Assembly (NCBI GenBank): GCA_030323885.1
Contig: CM059193.1
Coordinates: forward strand, 96,588,852 to 96,652,851
Length of the DNA: 64,000 nt
Source: Branchipolynoe longqiensis
Lineage: Eukaryota > Annelida > Polychaeta > Phyllodocida > Polynoidae
Direction: 5' to 3'
Below the pieces are notes generated by a model. That model was not told the origin of the DNA and ran no database searches. It saw only the letters and a program-made list of their open reading frames with translations. This document shows positions 44,424 to 54,405 of the stretch, in pieces (position 1 is the stretch's first letter; each line of letters begins with the position of its first letter). Made by a program: the position numbers and the translations under genes.

Positions 44424-45971
44424 CTAGGCGTTTAAATTAGGCTTAGCCTTAACGTCCCTGTCTTTATGGTGACGCGCCAACCTCGCCCGATCAACACCCG
44501 AGTTGTCCCTACCCTCGCGATCACCGGCTATTACAGCCTCCTCGAGAGTCCGTTTTACTCCAGTACATTGCATAGGCCAATGACCGAAAACAAAGCAACG
44601 ACCACATTCGTGATCACGAGCACGCGTATCTTTCTTAACCATGCGCCTGCGCGCAGCTAACCGAGATGAGCCAGGTCCACCTGTTGCTACCTTGCGCCGC
44701 AGATTTCTGCTCCCCATCACATCACGCATCCAACCCTGGACCATCGCCTTAGTGATAGGTGGCGATTGATAACCCCCACCAGAACTCGCCCGAAAATTGC
44801 CACCATCCCGATAGCCACCCCCAGACGAACCCCGATGAGAATTACCACCACGATAGTTCCCCCAAAAACCACTCCGAGAGAAAGTACCGCCGCCATTACG
44901 CCGAGGATCACATGGCGCGTTATACGCAGCCACCTCAACCTCAAACTCACTATCCGACTCATCTGATAGCCGAATAGCCTCTACCGCAGTCGACCACCCA
45001 GCACGCAGTGCCTTGGCACAGTAATCGTCGACCACCTCAAACATCTCCTCCAGAGACGACTTGCCCGGTCGCCACCGGTCATAGGCGGCACGCTGCTCCC
45101 CCGGATCCATGAGTGAGCACACGAAACGCTCGACTATCTTAGTCTCGATCGCACGCTCACTCATCCCAGTATCTCTAGCAGCCTCCCGCCCATCAACCTG
45201 CAGCTGTAGACCGTACGCGCGGTACGATCCATCATGGGCAGTTTGGACGCGTTTCTTCCATTCATACCAACGCGCCATGGGGTCCACTGGACAAAACTTG
45301 TACGAGATGATAGGAAGCAATTCCCTCATCGTCGTCAACCCATGGCGCCTCCACGCATCCACGTAGTCCTGCGCCAGCCCATTCCTCAACAGAGGCAACA
45401 GCTAAATAAGAGCTACCCTCTCATCCCACATGTTTGACCGCATATCCAACGTAAAATCCCGCCACCAAGTATTCCACTCCTGTTTAATACCTGTAAATGG
45501 CTTAGGACGCAACGTTGGAATACGCGCAGAACCTGCCACGGGATACTTCAGAACATTCTCATCCAGTTCCAGCGTATCCCGATTACACGACTCCCAACCG
45601 GCCCCACCCCCAATCGAAGCAGGCTCCCGAATCACATCCATTATTGCAGGATGATTCCGGAACAACCACATCTCTTCCACTGTGTACTGGCGACCCACCG
45701 GCAGCCCAGGTAATGACGCAATAGGAACTGCGTCACCCCCCAAACCTACCGGGTCAGGAATCCTCTCCTTCCGTACCTCCTCATGAGTCTCACCCACGTA
45801 TACGGAATCCTGAACAACACCCCGTAGCTGTTGCCCAGCAGCCCCCCCCCTTGGAGCTATCACCCCCAAAGGAGGCCTCCGGCTCCCTAGGACCCCTACC
45901 TCCCCCGCCGCCCCCCTTAGAAGGCGCCGGAGAATGCGGTGAGCTACCCGCGGAAGCCGGGCGCGCACCAT
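44424..45971 (-). pseudogene. gypsy gag, one in-frame stop
   Basis: Two frames in the same phase, 45402-45971 and 44424-45398, separated by a single TAG at 45402-45404. Together they give a gag-like protein: RPKPFTGIKQEWNTWWRDF at the start of the capsid part, NGLAQDYVDAWRRHG, then YRAYGLQLQ and FVCSLMDP. A Gly/Arg/Ser-rich segment follows, and near the C terminus CGRCFVFGHWPMQC, a CCHC zinc knuckle with the usual C-x2-C-x4-H-x4-C spacing, which packages element RNA. Confidence 0.85.
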
Positions 45972-45994
45972 GCACTGGATACTGCATCTCGCAG

Positions 45995-47289
45995 CTATAC
46001 AACCGCGTATATAACCCTCGCACTACTCTCCCCAAGCTCCAAACCGCGCTGAAACGCCAGTTTCTCAGCCTGAAAAGCTGCACGCTCACTCACAAGAATC
46101 TGTAGAGCAGAATCAATGCTACACCTTTCGGCAGCTAGCAACCGTTCACACCTCTTATTCTCATCCTGCAAGTGTTCACTCAGCGCCTCCCGCATAGACA
46201 AATCCTCCGTCTGCTTCGTGAACGCAGTTTGCTGCTCATCCACCAACATCCGATTAGATCTTGCCTCCTCTGCGGAAACACGCCGCGCCGCACTTAGCTC
46301 TGCTAACTCGCGCGCGAAGGAGGCAGCATTGGAGACTCTCAAATCATCCAACGCTCGTCTCTCCTCCGCCATCCGGTCAAACTGGACCCGCTTCCAAGCT
46401 CGCAGACGGCGGATCTGCATCTCTTCCTGATGCTCTACCTCCGACTGCGACCCAGAAAACGAACGACCCATAACTAAATCATGCTCCAACGTAAACCTCA
46501 ACGAGTCATCAGCTACGAACCCTGTCTCCAAAGCCGGGGAACTCTCCCTACTACAGGGATCTCGGGGATCACCACGCTCAGCTCCCATCCCCACAGAACG
46601 GACAGCTGAACTCCCCCACGGCGAATACTCCAGCGGCATGCCTCCCAGAGAACTCCCGCGTACAGCCAGACTTACATCCTCACGACACACGATCGAACTG
46701 CTACCCTCACGTACACCATCCCCCGAATCAGTACTGATCGACAGAGACCGCATATCATCAAGAGCGAAGCCCACTTTCATCGCACTCCCCGTAATGCCCT
46801 CCCCAGTATTTTTATCAACTGAGAGAACATCTCGCACTGCTATTGATGGCGCAACATTTTTCAACGCCGCGCCACCACTATCAGAATGAGTGCCCAACCG
46901 CGCGTCACGCCCACCACCCTGTATCGCCGCCGGTGTAAACAACGGCGCAATACCTGGCGGCGGACTGCCACTCAGTCGGGCTAACTGCGTCCAATAGCTA
47001 TCAGCACCTTCAGCACCATTAGGCGACACCACCGGCACTAGCGCGGGATTGGCTACGCCCCCCCCCCACTTACTGACACCTGGCGGCGGTCCCCTATGAC
47101 GCCGGCACCTGTATTAGGAATGAACGTTTTATCGTCAACACCCCTAACAGGTGAACTGCGAGCGTGGTGCAGTGTACTCACCGCAGAAGCGTCCACGCTC
47201 ACCGGCGACCCCACCGCGTCGGGACTCCCTGTACCATCACTTTGGTACTGGCGCCCACTACGCAGTTGGCCTGCCGTCGCCCCCTCCAT
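45995..47289 (-). pseudogene. gypsy gag-upstream coiled-coil ORF
   Basis: Two frames (47053-47289 and 45995-47038) shifted at a C-homopolymer at about 47060-47070. The second frame is Ser/Gly-rich at first, then has a long helical heptad-like stretch (MQIRRLRAWKRVQFDRMAEE through SEHLQDENKRCERLLAAERC) likely to form a coiled coil. It then shifts into gag near 45970-45990, another GC-homopolymer region. It may be the N-terminal part of gag. Confidence 0.6.
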
Positions 47290-47385
47290 AATTATAAATT
47301 ACGAAGAGAACCTACCTTCGGAGTCCATGGCCCAGGTCCAATACTCACCCCCTTACGCAGAAGGCAAGCTGGCTCACGGCACCAA

Positions 47386-47729
47386 TGTAATGGCCCACGG
47401 CCCTCCGGCTCTCTCGCTTACACGCAGTCACACGGAAGAACACCAAGATTCAATTCAGTGTACGCTTCACCCTTGGTTTATTGAACCATCTGCTCTCCGC
47501 GGCGTCAGTAGTTGTCTGACCCGCCCCCTGACTCGCCAGATCCCACATCGACTCTATAGGTGTGTGTGGGGGGGGTGGGTCAACCACACGCAGTCGAGGT
47601 CAGCCCAGTTGGGGTCTGACCGATGGCTACCCGTGCCGCCCCCTAGTGCGGTGTAGTGGTACTGCGCTGATGGTGTTGTAGTCTCCGCTGCTACCGCGTG
47701 ATAGTGGAGCTCATGTTCAGACTACTACA
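47386..47729 (-). repeat. gypsy 5' LTR
   Basis: 344 bp, followed on the minus strand by a one-base gap and the primer-binding-like TGGTGCCGTGAGCC. GGAT directly outside matches the other end. Confidence 0.9.
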
Positions 47730-47733
47730 GGAT

Positions 47734-48230
47734 CATTCATTTTATTATTATTATTTCTATTGAAATTCAAAATTATGAAAATATATGTATATTTTATATA
47801 AATAAATAAAACTGAGTACAAATACCTGTTGCTTCTCCATTGTAATCTTTCATATATTATTATTCATTTATATTGAATACTTGCTTGAAGTTGAAGTGAT
47901 GGTGGGAGATGGTGGGGTTATTGACTGACTGAGTGAGTTTGAATCATCGAGAAACTCTGACTGGAATGGTGACGTCATCATTCCAGTCAAACAAAGGTTA
48001 AATCAATCCAAGCAAAAAAAAACAGATAACCATCCTGCAAGCGAAGCTCATCATTCCAGTCAAAAAGGTCAAATGAGTTCAACCTAAAATCCTGCAAACA
48101 TGCAATGGGTCATTTCAGGTCACTGATCGCCATTGTCTCGCGGATGCAAACATGCAATGGGTCATTTAAGGTCATTGTACCGCGTCGGTTCTCTGACGCG
48201 GGACGATTACGTAATATGGACCCATATCGG
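47734..48230. other. upstream region of PolB-like copy 1, then short repeats
   Basis: 47734-47825 is the upstream half of the PolB-like intron; 47841 onward matches 63965 onward as the 5' flank. 47950-48200 has short repeats: ATTCCAGTCAAA (three times) and ATGCAATGGGTCATTT (twice). No gene. Confidence 0.55.
47826..47840 (-). CDS. PolB-like element gene, copy 1, exon 1
   Basis: ATGGAGAAGCAACAG followed by a donor GTATTT on the minus strand. The same exon, with a better donor GTATGTG, precedes copy 2 at 63950-63964. Joined to the acceptor at 30391 it opens directly into the zinc fingers in frame. The 17,435-bp distance is explained by the gypsy insertion: without that element and its 4-bp duplication, 280 bp remains, against 277 bp in copy 2. 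Confidence 0.75.
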
Positions 48231-48235
48231 TCCTC

Positions 48236-48865
48236 CTATTACTACTTATATCTCTACATCTCTCAGTTCTGCCGGGTCCCTGCTCCGACCTACCCCTTAC
48301 TATATCTCTACATCTCTCATTTCTACCGGCTCCCTGTTCCGACCTGCCTCATACTATACCTCTACATTTCTCAGTTCTACCGGCTTCCTGCTCCGACCGG
48401 CCTCTTACTATACCTCTACATCTCTCATTTCTACCGGCTCCCTACTCCGACCGGCCTCTTACTATACCTCTACATCTCTCAGTTATACAGGCTCCCTGCT
48501 CCGGCCTGCCTCTTACTATATCTCTACATCTCTCAGTTCTACTGGCTCCCTGCTCCGACCTGCCTCTTAATATATCTCTACATCTCTCAGTTCTACCAGC
48601 GCCCTGCTCCGACCTACCTCTTACTATATCTCTACATCTCTCAGTTCTACCGGCTCCCTGCTCCGACTGGCCTCTTACTATACCTCTACATCTCTCAGTT
48701 CTACTGGCTCACTGCTCCAACCTGACTCTTACTATACCTCTACATCTCTCAGTTCTGCCAGCTCCCTGCTCCGACCTGCCTCTTACTTTATCTCTACATC
48801 TCTCAGTTCTACCGGCTCCCTGCTCCGACCTGCCCCTTACTATATATCTACATCTCTCACAACGT
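48236..48865 (+). repeat. 54-bp minisatellite
   Basis: About 11.5 units of 54 bp: TACATCTCTCAGTTCTACCGG, CTCCCTGCTCCGACCTGCCTC, TTACTATATCTC. The unit is a multiple of three, so a 206-codon plus-strand frame stays open, with YISQFYRLPAPT repeated. I take this frame as a by-product of the repeat. Confidence 0.9.
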
Positions 48866-49001
48866 TCGAGTGTTCTATTCCAGTCTTTGCAGGTTTCCAC
48901 ACTCCACATTCCTCTCATTTCGGTGGATTTATTTTGGCTTGTGTTTAATTAGATTATTTGGAACGTCCGCTGGCTGGCCATGTGCACCTTCCCTGTTGTA
49001 G

Positions 49002-49093
49002 ATGCCTGAGCTGACGCTGACAGATCTGCGCGGCTATTCTGCGAAGCGACGTTCCTACATGCTCCTTGCCTTCATCACCAACGGCTACATCTG
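49002..49093 (+). CDS. IDO-like gene, exon 3
   Basis: After the acceptor CCCTGTTGTAG, the exon reads MPELTLTDLRGYSAKRRSY, then MLLAFITNGYIW. This is a good match to the IDO segment L-P-x-L ... L-x-x-x-R-x-x-R-L-A-x-x-x-x-x-F-I-T-x-G-Y-x-W. The next codon is TAA (49095-49097), followed in the same frame by NGDRGVPQ, which looks like the expected continuation (family: W-Q-x-G-D-x-G-V-P). Either CAA became TAA and truncates the protein, or the same change created the donor TG|GTAAAA at 49094, which I use for the exon end. Phase 2 then fits exon 5. A SINE fragment follows within about 30 bases. Confidence 0.78.
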
Positions 49094-49109
49094 GTAAAAT
49101 GGTGACCGC

Positions 49110-49245
49110 GGCGTGCCGCAGGACGTCGCCATTGCTATCAACATCCAAGGTCATATCACCAAGGTCAAGGTCATACCACAATTTGGTCAGTGAGCACTCA
49201 CAGTGGCTTCGATAGCTGTTCCCCAAGTGAATAATACGACATCAA
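49110..49245 (-). mobile_element. old SINE fragment beside IDO exon 3
   Basis: CAACATCCAAGGTCATATCA, GAGCACTCACAGTGGCTT and GATAGCTGTTCCCCAAGTGA match the minus-strand SINE body (CAACATCTAAGGTCATTTCA, CACTCATGGTGACTTTATA, GCTGCCCCACT). It is more diverged than the other copies. It starts where the ancestral exon 3 donor is expected. Confidence 0.55.
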
Positions 49246-49271
49246 CGGCAGGCACCCTGACCTGATATCTC

Positions 49272-49622
49272 ACTCTTGGTTCTTGAAGTTTTCAGTCCTG
49301 GCAACATCTAAGGTCATTTCAGGACGGATATACCGACTTGTGGCAGTAGACACTCATGGTGACTTTATAATGCTGCCCCACTGCAAAATCAAGCCACTGT
49401 CACCATGGGCGAATATCCCACTCAGTATTATTATCCTGATACTGAGTGAACCAGTTCTTGCCCTATCCTTTTAATGCTGCATGTCAGGCTAGGAAGCGAC
49501 AAGTATAAATTTGTAAGTCATCGGTTTGAATTGACCAGGGTTTGAACCCATTAACCCATGGGTTCGGAACCTCCGATTTCCCAAATCAGGAGACGGACGC
49601 TCAACTCATTTGGCCATCCCGT
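49272..49622 (-). mobile_element. tRNA-derived SINE, full length
   Basis: Complete minus-strand copy. On that strand it starts GACGGGATGGCCAAATGAGT (A box), has GGGTTCAAACCCTGG (B box), and runs through the family body to CAGGACTGAAAACTTCAAG. Confidence 0.8.
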
Positions 49623-49629
49623 CTGGTTT

Positions 49630-50445
49630 CTTTATTCTATTTAGGCTGTGTCCTCAATGAATTAAATCTAATTCAGCAAATTTAGACCGCATTTTGGAGT
49701 GTATGCAGAAATGATCAAATATATAAACACGAAATTGTGTCCATGTGCTTACATGAAATGAACAAGATATATAAGCACAAAATAAAAAAAAGTACATATC
49801 AAAGATTTAGTATGGAAAAAGTATTATACAGTGCGATAATGCAGCTACACCGCTAACATTTGAGAAAGGCAGAGAACGTCATACCTCAAAACATCCTAGA
49901 AGACTTTGACCAAGTTCCTGATAGTGTCAGCACATTGGGCACCTGCATTTATATCGAGAAGAGTCTAGATTCTAGAACAGTCTAGGTTTAGACGTTGAGT
50001 AATAGTTCTTTAGATGGTTTTGTTTTCCATATTTTCTTCATGTGTTCATTATTCGTGATGGTTCAAAGTAAGAAGAGAGAATGCGTCCATTCCAACGGTC
50101 ATTGTATCAAACTTTCAAAAGGAAATTCTTGTTAATAAAATTGATATTTCTTTTCCATTTAGGTCTAGATAATTGTAGAAGTTGATGAATTTAAGCTTAG
50201 GTTTAGACACGTCTAGAGGTACCATGTTTTGTTGTAGTAATAATGTCGGTTTGTTGCTGTTTCTTGTATATGGATTGTAATTGTTTGTACATTGCAAACG
50301 GTCAAAATTCTGCTTGTACCGTACTTTGTGTTAGTCCATGTACATGTAATGATTTGTGGTTGTCGTGGACATAAGTGGCTGGTTTATACCGATGCTTGTA
50401 TTTCTGATGAAGAGGCCAGCACGAAAACACACTCCATTAACAACT
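49630..50445. other. no feature seen
   Basis: AT-rich intronic sequence. Searched for the missing IDO exon without success. Confidence 0.45.
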
Positions 50446-50449
50446 TTTA

Positions 50450-50900
50450 TTGCTGCCTAGTCCGATGAAACCATCAAACTTTCAAATCAGTCTACTCAAA
50501 ACCAAAACAAGTATCTAGATTCTATTCTACGTATCTAACTTAGATACTGGTGCACTTATTAAGCATTTGCCACCACATAGAAAGGAACACTGAGGCAATT
50601 TAACAGAACCTGTTACTGTAGAAGCCAATGGTGTCAGAGTTTTGGGATGCTTGTACCAATTATGTTTGCCTGTTTGCACTTCAAATATATCAAAAGTTAA
50701 CCATATAAAATAAGTTCCTTCAATTATGCTTGCCAATTTGATTTTTGCCTGTTTGCACTTCAAATATCTTAAAGGTTAACCATTAAAAATAATAGTTACT
50801 TCAACCTAAAGTAAGGTAGATTACAACGATCGACCAACCTAATATATTTATCTCAGAAAATGACAGAAACTCAAAACCATCGGACTATGAAACTTTAAGC
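50450..50900 (+). repeat. dispersed repeat D, long copy
   Basis: Blocks CTAGTCCGATGAAACCATCA, AACTTAGATACTGGTGCACTTATT, AACAGAACCTGTTACTG, TTTGCACTTCAAATAT, TTCAACCTAAAGTAAGGTAG and CATCGGACTATGAAACTTTAA occur in the same order at 57590-57930. Fragments are at 15735, 51700-51900 and 60235. No coding capacity. Element type unknown. Confidence 0.72.
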
Positions 50901-51066
50901 AATGCTATCTACTGTTTATTATTTATTCAGGACAATCATTACACTAGATACATATTCTTCACAAACTTAGTAGCCTACTTTCTGCTGAACCTGACCTTCA
51001 ATCCAAGTTTCAGCTCGGTGTGCACGCTCCGCTGAAAGTAGACCTAGAAGTAGTCCTATAAGGCCA

Positions 51067-51323
51067 TGTATCCATAGCCTGTTCCTTTATGGCATGTTCC
51101 CATATTCTGTGTTCGCTTGTGACCTTGTGATGCACCACAGATGATGAACATGTTCATTCTCTATGTTCCCAGTCAGTAAGTCACATTTGCCATGCAAAAG
51201 GCCACGCGGTCCCTGGGTCCAACCTATGGAAATGGCCACTAAGCAAACAAGAGATTGATTGTCTGTGTGGCACGTCACAAGGTCACAAGCGAACACGGAA
51301 CAAGGGAACAGTATATGGATACA
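51067..51323. mobile_element. long-TIR hairpin MITE
   Basis: About 257 bp forming an imperfect palindrome: TGTATCCATA at the left end and TATGGATACA at the right; GTGTTCGCTTGTGACCTTGTG (51108-51128) mirrors CACAAGGTCACAAGCGAACA (51277-51296). The transcript would fold as a hairpin. No protein; no clear target duplication. Confidence 0.72.
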
Positions 51324-51700
51324 CAGCTGAATAGTGTCACCGCCAGTGCTACATTAGACCAACTAGGCAGCCGCCCTAGGGTGCAGACCTCAGAGGGGCG
51401 CAATACTGACCTTTGACCTGTTAAAGGGGTCATAGCTTTGCACCCATTTCTGTTGGATGACGGGTGGGGAAGGGGTGGGGGTGCGGTGAGTTCCAATAGC
51501 TGACCTTGCGTATCCAAATAGTCGGGCATTGGCCTAGTTTCCCCCGTAGCCCTGTTCCTGTGCCAGGGCTGCTGAAGAACCCATCATAAAAAAAAGTGTC
51601 AGAAGGTTGGTTAGGAATATAACCCCATGAATTTGCAATCTAATATGTCAAATATATGGTTCCAATGCTTGTTCATCATAGCCAGCTATTTGTGCTTGGT
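51324..51700. other. no feature seen
   Basis: Intronic sequence with a G-rich patch at 51458-51490. No gene recognised. Confidence 0.4.
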
Positions 51701-51854
51701 GAATTTATGAAATTATGCAGATCAAAGTTGCATAGTCCGATTGAGCTATCAAATTTCCAAAATGAATACACTAATCTAGATTTTAACACCAACATTTTTC
51801 GTTCATGTTTACACTTCAATTATTTCTTAAATTAGTCACTTGAGTGCAAAGTTA

Positions 51855-53670
51855 CTTCAACCTAAAAGTCAGGTAAATTCTAACAATCAACCTAAAAGTC
51901 AGATAGATTCTAACAATCAACCTAAAAGTCAGGTAGATTCTAACAATAAACCTAAAAGTCAGGTTGATTCTAACAATCAACCTAAAAGTCAGGTAGATTC
52001 TAACAATAAACCTAAAAGTCAGGTTGATTATAACAATCAACCTAAAAGTCAGGTAGATTATAACAATCAACCTAAAAGTCAGGTAGATTATAACAATCAA
52101 CCTAAAAGTCAGGTAGATTCTACCAATCAACCTAAAAGTCAGGTAGATTCTAACAGTCAACCTAAAAGTCATGTAGATTCTAACAATCAACCTAAAAGTC
52201 AGGTAGATTCTAACAATCAACCTAAAAGTCAGGTAGATTCTAACAATCAACCTAAAAGTCAGGTTGATTCTAACAATCAACCTAAAAGTCAGGTAGATTC
52301 TAACAATCAACCTAAAAGTCAGGTAGATTCTAACAATCAACCTAAAAGTCAGGTAGATTATACCAATCAACCTAAAAGTCAGGTAGATTCTAACAGTCAA
52401 CCTAAAAGTCAGGTAGATTCTAACAATCAACCTAAAAGTCAGGTAGATTCTAACAATCAACATAAAAGTCAGGTAGATTCTAACAATCAACCTCAAAGTC
52501 AGGTAGAGTCTAACAATCAACCTAAAAGTCAGCTAGATTCTAACAATCAACCTCAAAGTCAGATAGATTCTAACAATCAACCTCAAAGTCAGGTAGATTC
52601 TAACAAGCAACCTCAAAGTCAGGTAGATTCTACCAATCAACCTCAAAGTCAGGTAGATTATAACAATCAATCTCAAAGTCAGGTAGATTCTAAAAAATCA
52701 ACCTCAAAGTCAGGTAGATTCTAACAATCAATCTCAAAGTCAGGTAGATTCTAACAATCAACCTCAAAGTCAGATAGATTCTAACAATCAACCTCACAGT
52801 CAGGTAGATTATAACAATCAACCTAAAAGTCAGGTAGATTCTACCAATCAACCTAAAAGTCAGGTAGATTCTAACATTCAACCTAAAAGTCATGTAGATT
52901 CTAACAATCAACCTAAAAGTCAGGTAGATTCTAACAATCAGCCTAAAAGTCAGGTAGATTCTAACAATCAACCTAAAAGTCAGGTTGATTCTAACAATCA
53001 ACCTAAAAGTCAGGTAGATTCTAACAATCAACCTAAAAGTCAGGTATATTCTAACAATCAACCTAAAAGTCAGGTAGATTATACCAATCAACCTAAAATT
53101 CAGGTAGATTCTAACAGTCAACCTAAAAGTCAGGTAGATTCTAACAATCAACCTATAAGTGAGGTAGATTCTAACAATCAACCTCAAAGTCAGGTAGATT
53201 CTAACAATCAACCTCAAAGTCAGGTAGATTCTACCAATCAACCTCAAAGTCAGGTAGATTCTAACAATCACTCTCAAAGTCAGGTATATTCTAAAAATCA
53301 ACCTCAAAGTCAGGTAGATTCTAACAATCAATCTCAAAGTCAGGTAGATTCTAACAATCAACCTCAAAGTCAGATAGATTCTAACAATCAACCTAAAAGT
53401 CAGGTAGATTCTAACAATCAACCTAAAAGTCAGGTAGATTCTAACAATCAACCTCAAAGTCAGGTAGATTCTAACAATCAACTTCAAAGTCAGGTAGATT
53501 CTAACAATCAACCTCAAAGTCAGGTAGATTCTAACAATCAACCTAAAAGTCAGTTAGATTCTAGCAATCAACCTAAAAGTCAGGTAGATTCTAACAATCA
53601 ACCTAAAAGTCAGGTAGATTCTAACAATCAACCTCAAAGTCAGGTAGATTCTAACAATCAATCTCAAAGA
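51855..53670 (+). repeat. 30-bp minisatellite seeded from repeat D
   Basis: About 60 units of CAACCTAAAAGTCAGGTAGATTCTAACAAT (30 bp, given here as positions 51887-51916 for one unit; shorter core TAAAAGTCAGGTAGATTC). Later units have CCTCAAAGTC in place of CCTAAAAGTC. Frames are open on both strands because of the unit length. One extra base at about 52692 shifts the plus frame. The left border is repeat D sequence, where TTCAACCTAAAGTAAGGTAG is the ancestral form of the unit. Confidence 0.9.
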
Positions 53671-53684
53671 GACTAGGTCAACTT

Positions 53685-54110
53685 AAATACAACAGGTGTC
53701 ACGCGTGCATAAGGATTAGGCAGCTGCAGGCACACCGACTAGTTACCAAAACAAGCAGACATGTACTCCTTTGTGTGGGCTTCAGTAGAGAAATACAACA
53801 GGTGTCACGTGTGCATAAGGATTAGGCAGCTGCAGGCACGGCGACGAGGTACCAAAACAAGCAGACATGTACTCCTTTGTGTGGGCATCAGTAGAGAAAT
53901 ACAACAGGTGTCACGTGTGCATAAGGATTAGGCAGCTGCAGGCACGGCGATTAGCTACCAAAACAAGCACACATGTACTCCTTTGTGTGGGCATCAGTAG
54001 AGAAATACAACAGGTGTCACGTGTGCATAAGGATTAGGCAGCTGCAGGCGCGGCGATTAGTTACCAAAACAAGCAGACATGTACTCCTTTGTGCGGGCAT
54101 CAGTAGAGAA
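53685..54110 (+). repeat. 106-bp tandem repeat, four copies
   Basis: Starts at about 53685, 53791, 53897 and 54003. Each has AAATACAACAGGTGTCACG, GGATTAGGCAGCTGCAGGC, CCAAAACAAGCAGACATGTAC and TCCTTTGTGTGGGCATCAGTAGAG. CACGTG (E-box) is present in copies 2-4 and CACGCGTG in copy 1. Confidence 0.9.
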
Positions 54111-54194
54111 ATACTCCAATTAAATCATCATTGTCATACAATACACACTGTGAAACCTGTCTAATGCACTGGATCAAGGCTCACTGGGAGTCTG

Positions 54195-54405
54195 TCACTG
54201 TGTGATTGTCACCGTGTGTTTGTCACTGTGTTTTTGTCACTGTGTGGTTGTCACTGTGTGTTTGTCACTGTGTGGTGTCACTGCATGTTTGTCATTGTGC
54301 GGTTGTCACTGTGTGTTTGTCACTGTGTGTTTGTCAATGGGGTTTGTCACTGTGTGTTTTTCATTGTGTGTTTGTTGGTGTGTGTTTGTCACTGCGTAAA
54401 ATATT
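54195..54405 (+). repeat. 14-bp GTCACTGTGTGTTT array 1
   Basis: About 15 units of TGTCACTGTGTGTT with variants. Open frames (cysteine/valine-rich) are artefacts. Confidence 0.88.

Larger units (their letters stand above)
30579..47729 (-). mobile_element. 17.15-kb Ty3/gypsy LTR retrotransposon
   Basis: The LTRs at 30579-30913 and 47386-47729 start TGTAATGG and end ACTACTACA; GGAT lies directly outside on both sides (30575-30578, 47730-47733). On the minus strand, a primer-binding-like TGGTGCCGTGAGCC follows the 5' LTR after one base, and AAGGGGGGCAG precedes the 3' LTR as a polypurine tract. The order is leader/coiled-coil frame, gag, protease-RT-RNase H, integrase, then about 9 kb before the 3' LTR with a further long frame. 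It is far longer than common gypsy elements (5-8 kb). The coding parts carry stops and frameshifts, so this copy is dead. It lies in the intron of the PolB-like gene. Confidence 0.9.

Noticed and set aside
48105..48725. 206-codon YISQFYRLPAPT repeat protein
   Set aside because: A by-product of a 54-bp tandem unit, with a second long frame in another phase.
48954..49226. 90-codon minus-strand open frame over IDO exon 3
   Set aside because: It is the antisense shadow of exon 3 and a SINE fragment.
51840..53541. 294-codon NQPKSQVDSN repeat protein, and minus-strand IVRIYLTFRL repeats
   Set aside because: The 30-bp unit keeps frames open on both strands. No start context, no conserved flank, and a frameshift in the middle.
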